DNA from: Obelidium mucronatum
Taxonomy: Eukaryota; Chytridiomycota; Chytridiomycetes; Chytridiales; Chytriomycetaceae
DNA length: 14,237 nt
Direction: 5' to 3'
NCBI GenBank assembly: GCA_025765595.1
Contig: JAIVFH010000569.1
Span: 1-14,237 of the forward strand
Of the stretch, positions 7,524 to 14,237 are shown piece after piece. The notes under the pieces are model-generated. The model was not told the origin of the DNA, did no database searches, and was given only the letters and a program-made list of their open reading frames with translations. The position numbers and the translations under genes were made by a program. The number at the start of each line of letters is the position of its first letter. Position 1 is the stretch's first letter.

Positions 7524-8063
7524 ATGTCATCATTGGCACTTCTCGCAGCTTCCGCCCTCTGCGCAACGACTCAGCATGGCATTTACGCCGCGGTGTACTT
7601 GAACCGCAACGTTCGCGTCTTCTTGGCGAAGAACCATTCGTCATTCGTGGTCTTTGCGTATGCACTCAAGCTGTTGACCCTTGCTCTGGGTGCTAGCTAC
7701 GTAGCCCAGACCTACGGCTTTGATGTCGCTATCAATGCACTCACAATCATTGGCTCCTTGGTCTTTGCATACGGTTTCTACTTGAACTATGCCGTCCACA
7801 CCTTGCTTGGCACGACTGGAATCTATTATGGTTTTGAATTTGGCCTTGTTCCACCCGGAAAGAGAGTCACTGGATTTCCTTATAGTGTCCACAATGATCC
7901 CCAGTACTTGGGGTGCATGATGCAGCTTCTTGCAACTGCCCTTATCTTTGGCGTTGACCCTGTCACCTTCGCCGTTAGACCCGAATTGTGGGCCGCTGCT
8001 GTATACATGTGTGGTCTCTACTTCTTCACTATCGAGATTGAGAAGCTTCCCCTTGCTCAGTGA
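7524..8063 (+). CDS. PEMT-family phospholipid N-methyltransferase
   Basis: An intronless gene of 179 residues starting at ATG 7524 in an A-rich context. It matches the phosphatidylethanolamine/phosphatidyl-N-methylethanolamine N-methyltransferase family (PF04191), whose members are small membrane enzymes of about 200 residues (human PEMT, yeast Opi3). Hydrophobic segments lie around residues 1-25, 40-62, 68-95 and 130-170. The family signature is GIYYGFEFG (99-107), then VTGFPYSVHNDPQYLG (115-130). A C-terminal acidic EIE (171-173) fits the motif that contacts S-adenosylmethionine. By family it transfers methyl groups from SAM to the ethanolamine head group to make phosphatidylcholine in the ER membrane. 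Whether it does one, two or three methylations cannot be read from sequence. It converges with KRR1. Confidence 0.88.
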   Translation: MSSLALLAASALCATTQHGIYAAVYLNRNVRVFLAKNHSSFVVFAYALKLLTLALGASYVAQTYGFDVAINALTIIGSLVFAYGFYLNYAVHTLLGTTGIYYGFEFGLVPPGKRVTGFPYSVHNDPQYLGCMMQLLATALIFGVDPVTFAVRPELWAAAVYMCGLYFFTIEIEKLPLAQ

Positions 8064-8231
8064 TTGCGATGGTAATCTGTTTCGGTGTGTTGTTGTGTGT
8101 GGATAAAAAGAGCCTCTTCTTTACTCTCTTCTTTGAGTGTTGATATTGATAATAAAACTACAATGTTTTATAGACCATGTATCGATTAGAATCAACGAAA
8201 AAAGATCCAGCAAAACGGAAAACTGATTCCA
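8064..8231. other. Convergent intergenic region with polyadenylation signal
   Basis: 168 bp between the PEMT stop and the KRR1 stop. A plus-strand AATAAA at 8151-8156 is a good poly(A) signal for PEMT. On the minus strand a weaker ATAAAAC (8171-8165) could serve KRR1, giving overlapping 3' ends. No coding frame is supported here. Confidence 0.55.
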
Positions 8232-9537
<1,306 letters not shown>

Positions 9538-11813
9538 ATGCGCAAACACCAACTGAAAAATAAGAAAAAGGAAAGGGATCTTTCAGTTGTTGAAAAGCCT
9601 AAAAAGCCGGCACAAATCAACACAAAGCCTCAAACGACAACGACCGACTTTTACAAAAAACACTTTGCAAACGATCGCGTCATTTCAGATTCGCAGCGCC
9701 TTGGTCTCTCTGAAAAGCGCGAAGTCACCAGTCTCGGCTGCGTGTCTTTCTTTGGGACTGGTGTCGGGGAGGGCGAGAGGGACGGCTTGAACGAGGCTGG
9801 CGAGCCTGAGGAGATTCCGCAGTTCCTTGGAGCCTTGAACGTCAAAGAGCGCCTGATTCCGCTCGTCCAAGATGTTGTCGAAACTGCTGATTTGTCGGTT
9901 GACGTCGCCGCCAAGAAGGAGCTCTCCAGAAAGCAGAAACGGAAGTTAAATCCAGGCCACTTGTCTCCAATAACACACTCGCTATTTCCGTTGTTGAATA
10001 CCTACAAAGACGTTCTTGTTTGTTCAGAAGATTTGAATTCTGTTGATGCTGAAGCTCAGGCCCGACTGGCATACGTTGTTCATGCAGTCAATCATGTCTT
10101 GAAGTCAAGGGATCGGGTTCTCAAAAACACATTAAAGCTGAATAAAGCTGAAGAAAAGGAGAGATCAAGCGCTGCTGTTGCTAGAAAGGTTTGTACAGAT
10201 CCGTTGCCTGTATTCGGTCGGTTTTTGACAACAAACTAGATGGAAGGTGCAGATGAGAAAGAAGAACAAGACAATGACGTGGAAGAAAGCGATGAAAGCG
10301 ATGACAGTGACGATGAACAGCGGAAAAAATCAGATGACACATCAACTCCTGAATATCGTGACCAGGGATTCACCAGACCTAAGATTCTGATTCTGATTCC
10401 TTTCAAAAACATTGCCTTTGATGTGATTTCTCTTATTCTCAAACTATCCGGGGCGAGTCAAATAGTGAGTTCTATCCAATATTGCGGATGTGCACTTACT
10501 CGTCTATCTTCAGGAAAACAAATCAAGATTTACGCAGGAGTTTACTGTTCTCCCCGAAGAAGATGGAATTGACCCATCAAAACCTGTTGATTTTCAGCAT
10601 GACTTCCGAGGAAATATTGACGATTGCTTCCGCATTGGAATCAAATTTTCTCGGCGGCATTTGAAGCTATTCAGTGACTTTTATAGTGCTGATATTATTG
10701 TTGCGAGTCCTTTAGGTCTGAGAATGGTAGTTGGAGCTGAAGGGTGGGGACCATCTGAGTCTATTTCCACATCTGGGTTCTGAATTGCTTGGTTTTCAAA
10801 CACAGAGATCGAGAGCGAGACTTCGACTACTTGAGTTCGATTGAAATGACCATCATAGATCGATGCGATATGCTGTTGATGCAAAACTGGGATCACGTTA
10901 CGGTTCGACATTGCAATTACTTCCAACCAGAAGTATTGACATTCCCCAAACACAGCATCTATTCAACCATTTGAATATCATTCCAAAATCTGCACATGAT
11001 TGTGATTTTGCGCGAATCAAGTCATGGTATTTGGACGGTCGCGCCTCACTGTTTCGGCAAAACATAATCTTTTCGCGCTTTAATGCCCCGGAAATCAACG
11101 CATTGATTACTAAGCAGGCCAAAAACGTAGACGGAAGAATTAAAATTAGTTCTTCATATCCTGGATCGATTGGAGAAGTAGTGGTTCAAGTTCCCCAGGT
11201 TGATATAGTTTTACAATCTGTATTCTCGCTTTTAACATGTCTGTCTTCAGATGTTTTCAAAGTTGCAATGTGTGTCTCTTCAAACTCATGATGATGACCG
11301 TTTCAAACACTTTTGTAACAAAATCATCCCACTAATGAGACGAAATGGATTTGACGAAAAAGGAACTCTGATTTTTGTTCCTTCTTATTTGGACTTTGTT
11401 CGTGTTCGGAACTATTTGAAGGATCAGAGAATCGAGTTTGGAGAGCTTTGCGAGTTACGTTTTCTTGAACTTTTTCTTTCAACTTGCTTATTCGTTTTTA
11501 CAGATATACGCCACAAAGTGATATTTCCAGAAACAGATCAAACTTTTTCCACAAAAAGTTATCGCTTCTTCTCATGACTGAGCGATTCCACTTTTTCAGG
11601 AGATACAAGATTCGTGGAGTCAAGAGTCTGATATTTTATCAGCTACCAGAATACCCGCAATTTTATCCAGAAGTTTTGAACAGTGTGGAAAAGGGTATGG
11701 ATAGTGGTTGCCAAGTCATGTACAGTCTTTATGATCGACTGAGATTGGAGCGGATTGTAGGAACGGGGAGGGTGACAAAGATGATGGAGAAAGAAACGTT
11801 CCTGTTTGCTTAA
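9538..11813 (+). CDS. UTP25: UTP25, U3 snoRNA-associated helicase-like protein
   Basis: Seven exons: 9538-10188, 10240-10464, 10514-10743, 10806-10902, 10956-11198, 11251-11453, 11504-11813. Introns are 49-62 bp, GT-AG, and phases match throughout, giving 652 residues. The ATG at 9538 is the first fitting the basic start [11 protein letters not shown]. An acidic stretch (~218-255) precedes the family signature [17 protein letters not shown] (256-272). [35 protein letters not shown] and [15 protein letters not shown] (385-399) follow. The C-terminal half has [14 protein letters not shown] and [20 protein letters not shown]25 resembles a DEAD-box helicase with degraded motifs: DRCD (387-390) replaces DEAD. 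It acts in the nucleolar SSU processome. Donor 10903 is preferred over 10897 because it keeps alignment length with the human protein. Confidence 0.95.
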
Positions 11814-12496
11814 AAATATAATCCACATGGCCGCTTCTTTATTGCAGTCTCCAAAACCGAGACAGTATGGTTTACATTTTCTGTGTATTCGTGAAGGTCT
11901 GTTGTTGTAATAAAATCACAGCGGCTCACCAAACCCAGAACATGATGCAGTGCGCTATCCACGCTTTCGTGAAAATTCCATCGTTTTTGATAGCAGGTGC
12001 GGACATGGCCGAATGCATCAACCCAACCTTGACATATGAAAATTTGGCGGAGCAGTGCTTCTTACTACAGCAGATGTTGGTCCGTCTTGGTGTGTTTTCG
12101 CGAAATAGCGATCTGTAAGTGGCGTTTCTGGTGGGCCAACCAAACACGTGAAACCAGTCAGAATACGGGTCAAACAGCGCAATCAGCAAGACTCCCTACC
12201 ACTCAATTTTGGGAAGAAAATGATTGTGCTTGTGTTTGCTCAACAAGAAAGTACTCTCGAAGAGCAGTCTGCATCGCACTTGCAATTCCGTCAATGTAAG
12301 CAGTAACTACAGGCAGGAGGATTTCGTACTCTAGAATTCGTGCCAAGTTCTCAACGCACCCCACCTCTCTTAATGCACGGCCAAATGTCATGGCTAGAGC
12401 AGCTTTCTCATCGCGAAGAGAGTGTTAGAACTCATAGTGGGCAATGAATCGGCAATCTTGACAAACTGCGACCACATGTTTCTTTTTCTCCTCCAT
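11810..12496 (-). CDS. Unrecognised spliced gene, exon structure uncertain
   Basis: I do not recognise this protein. Starting at ATG 12496 the frame reads MEEKKKHVVA and then meets an in-frame TAA inside TTCTAAC, which looks like a branch site. A first intron near 12466-12405 is therefore likely. The next coding stretch, about 12405-12260, is amphipathic and looks genuine (FGRALREVGCVENL, AYIDGIASAMQTALREYF). A possible 49-bp intron follows (about 12208-12256, GTTGAG to GGTAG), and another acceptor CTTACAG lies at 12115-12121. A last open stretch, about 12059-11810, reads WVDAFGHVRTCYQKRW and HESVDSALHHVLGLVSRC and ends at TAA 11812-11810, overlapping the UTP25 stop. Competing frames exist, so the exons are not fixed. 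A plus-strand frame at 11867-12118 is the alternative. Confidence 0.4.
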
Positions 12497-12519
12497 CTTT
12501 TTTGAAAAATTATTATAAT
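12497..12519. promoter_or_regulatory. 23-bp gap between divergent start codons
   Basis: Only A/T-rich sequence (tttttgaaaaattattataat) separates the proposed minus-strand ATG (12496) from the plus-strand ATG at 12520. If both starts are right, the transcripts must have almost no 5' UTR or must overlap. If FARSA starts at 12649 instead, the gap is 152 bp, closer to the other divergent pair. Confidence 0.4.
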
Positions 12520-14237
12520 ATGTCTGATTTTGTGTGGACTGGTTGGCATTGGGCACCATCAAAACAAGCAACGACAGTATCGGCACCAGTTTCAGTAAAG
12601 AAATCAACTCAACCGCAACAGCCCGCAACTGCAGCCATTACTAGCATGGACTCTATTCAGGATCTGATTCTGCAAACCCTTGACGCAGAGGGGTCAATCT
12701 CTGACACAGCAGCACTGACGCTCAACGCACAGGCTATCGATCAACTTGCCATTCTCGGAGTCTTGAATGCGTTAACTTCTCGCGAGGTTTTGTTGTTAGT
12801 TTGCTGGAAAGCAACCGTCCTAATTGGGTTTGCGCTTTTTTTTTCGTTCCAACCAGGTTGTTGCCTTTACTATCCTGGAAGTGGAGCACTGGATTCTCAC
12901 CGAAGAAGGAACTGGAATTGCAAACAATGGATCCCCGGAAGTTATGGTTTTCAATGCGATTCCAGAAGGAGATGAAGGCATTTCTATCCCAGCCTTGCAG
13001 GTACACACATTCTTAAAATATCGACCCAATGCACGCGAGAATGAAAAACTGGGACTGCGAATCAAACACATCGCGTGCTTGATTTTTAAAAAAAGAACCC
13101 TTTCATTCACAGAAAATTGTGGGCGAAAGCTACAAGTTTGGACAAGGAGCTGCCTTCAAGAACAAATGGATCAAAAAAAGCGCTGCTGGTCTTGCCAGAT
13201 CGGTTTCCAGTGTTGTCGATACCACTCGCCAAGATTTGGAATCTATCCGAAGCGGAAATGTTCTTGCCGATAAGGTGATGGCGGATTATAAAAAGAGAAA
13301 GTTGATTGATAAGAAGTGGGTATTCCATGGTTTTTGCGGGATTGTATTGATTTTTATTTATGCATATAGGAAAACGTCCTCATATCGTGTGGAAAAGGGA
13401 GACAAATTCACCTTGACTTTGGCCAAGGAAGAAACTGACATCACTCAAGAAATGATTTTGAGCGGTGATTGGAAGAGTGCCCAGTTCAAAAAGTACAACT
13501 TTGCGCCAGGTGTTGTTGGTGTTGCTCCACGAGGTGGATACTTGCACCCACTCATGAAAGTTCGTGAGGAGTTTCGACAAATCTTTTTGGAGCTTGGGTG
13601 GGTTTTCGTTTTCTTTTTTGAATATTTTGCTCGATTGTTAAGCGCACCCACCAGATTCACGGAAATGCCAACGAACAAGTTTGTTGACAGTTCTTTCTGG
13701 AACTTCGACGCTCTTTTCCAACCTCAGCAACATCCTGCCCGTGATGCCCACGATACTTTCTTCTTGAAGGACCCTGCTACGGACAGAAAGTACCCACGGG
13801 ATTATATGGAAAGAGTTAAGAAAGTCCACTCTGAAGGAGGATATGGAAGTGCTGGGTGAGAAGTTTGACGTTATCGCTTTCGTGAAACTTCTGATCAATC
13901 GAACGCAGATATGGCTACGACTGGAAAGAAGAAGAAGCCGAAAAGCTGCTCCTCCGAACCCACACAACAGCCGTCAGTTCCAATATGTTGTACCACTTGG
14001 CTCAGGAAAAGGAATTCCGACCTGTGAAGTACTTCTCCATTGACAGAGTGTTCCGTAACGAAACCACGGATGCTACCTCACTTGGCCGAGTTTCACCAAT
14101 TGGAAGGAGTTGTTGCTGATCGCGGATTAACACTTGGTGACTTGATTGGAACGTTGCACAGTTTCTTCCAAAAATTGGGAATCCCAAGGATCAAGTTCAA
14201 GCCAGCTTTCAACCCATACACAGAACCAAGTATGGAA
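12520..14237 (+). CDS. FARSA: Cytosolic phenylalanyl-tRNA synthetase alpha subunit (5' part)
   Basis: Exons 12520-12786, 12857-13000, 13113-13315, 13370-13597, 13655-13855 and 13909 to the window end. Introns are 70, 112, 54, 57 and 53 bp, GT-AG, and the product runs off the window near PYTEPSME. The family start matches MDSIQDLIL at 12649; the longer start adds 43 Ser/Thr/Pro/Gln-rich residues. The N-terminal winged-helix tRNA-binding part is followed by class II core segments: [29 protein letters not shown] (motif 1 region), [31 protein letters not shown] and [13 protein letters not shown] (motif 2). It charges tRNA-Phe as an alpha2-beta2 enzyme in the cytosol. One extra base near 14077-14078 breaks the frame within the conserved DAT-HLAEFHQ stretch; homology resumes one base later. 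Confidence 0.93.
14075..14080 (+). other. FARSA: One-base insertion in FARSA exon 6
   Basis: The exon 6 frame gives [10 protein letters not shown] and then loses homology, reaching TGA within about 13 codons. One base further on, the sequence encodes HLAEFHQ and continues with full family homology to the window end. The extra base is a C or T in acctca. No intron fits because only one base is surplus. Assembly or sequencing error, a fresh mutation in one allele, or +1 recoding are the options; error is the most likely. Confidence 0.8.

Noticed and set aside
11867..12118. Plus-strand gene ending at a GTAAGT donor (12116)
   Set aside because: The beginning is Cys/Val-rich and unconvincing, and no downstream plus-strand exon fits. 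The GTAAGT is the complement of a minus-strand CTTACAG acceptor. Kept as the alternative, not called.
12787..12856. FARSA intron 1 donor at 12799 instead of 12787
   Set aside because: Both keep phase, but the 12787 donor gives the same spacing as the human protein between the Glu and the His-Trp pair; the other adds four residues.

Overview
The window is eukaryotic nuclear DNA from a compact genome. The protein genes carry many short spliceosomal introns (14 placed here: 49-70 bp, plus one of 112 bp), and intergenic gaps fall to about 23-170 bp. Recognisable proteins are eukaryotic: KRR1, UTP25 and the cytosolic phenylalanyl-tRNA synthetase alpha subunit. A Ty1/copia LTR retrotransposon is also present. 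I cannot name the lineage; a unicellular protist or early-branching fungus would fit.

Region 1 (1-7441) is one nearly complete Ty1/copia element lying on the minus strand. Its 3' LTR is at the window's left edge and is probably clipped by about 30 bp; its 5' LTR ends at 7441. In element order it encodes Gag with a variant zinc knuckle and a retropepsin in one 937-codon frame. The next frame, shifted +1 at the Gag stop, holds the integrase N-terminus. A further +1 frame holds the integrase catalytic core, reverse transcriptase and RNase H. A polypurine tract abuts the 3' LTR. The two LTRs differ by one substitution and one 5-bp indel, so the insertion is recent.

Region 2 (7442-8231): the element sits 82 bp upstream of the ATG of a small intronless PEMT-type phospholipid N-methyltransferase gene. 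That gene converges on KRR1.

Region 3 (8232-11813): KRR1 (minus, four exons) and UTP25 (plus, seven exons) stand head to head with 59 bp between start codons. Both encode small-subunit processome factors for 18S rRNA maturation, so a shared bidirectional promoter is likely.

Region 4 (11810-14237): a poorly resolved, unrecognised spliced gene probably occupies 11810-12496 on the minus strand. FARSA begins on the plus strand at 12520 and runs off the window. FARSA carries a one-base insertion inside its most conserved part. No RNA gene, CRISPR array or prokaryotic feature was seen.
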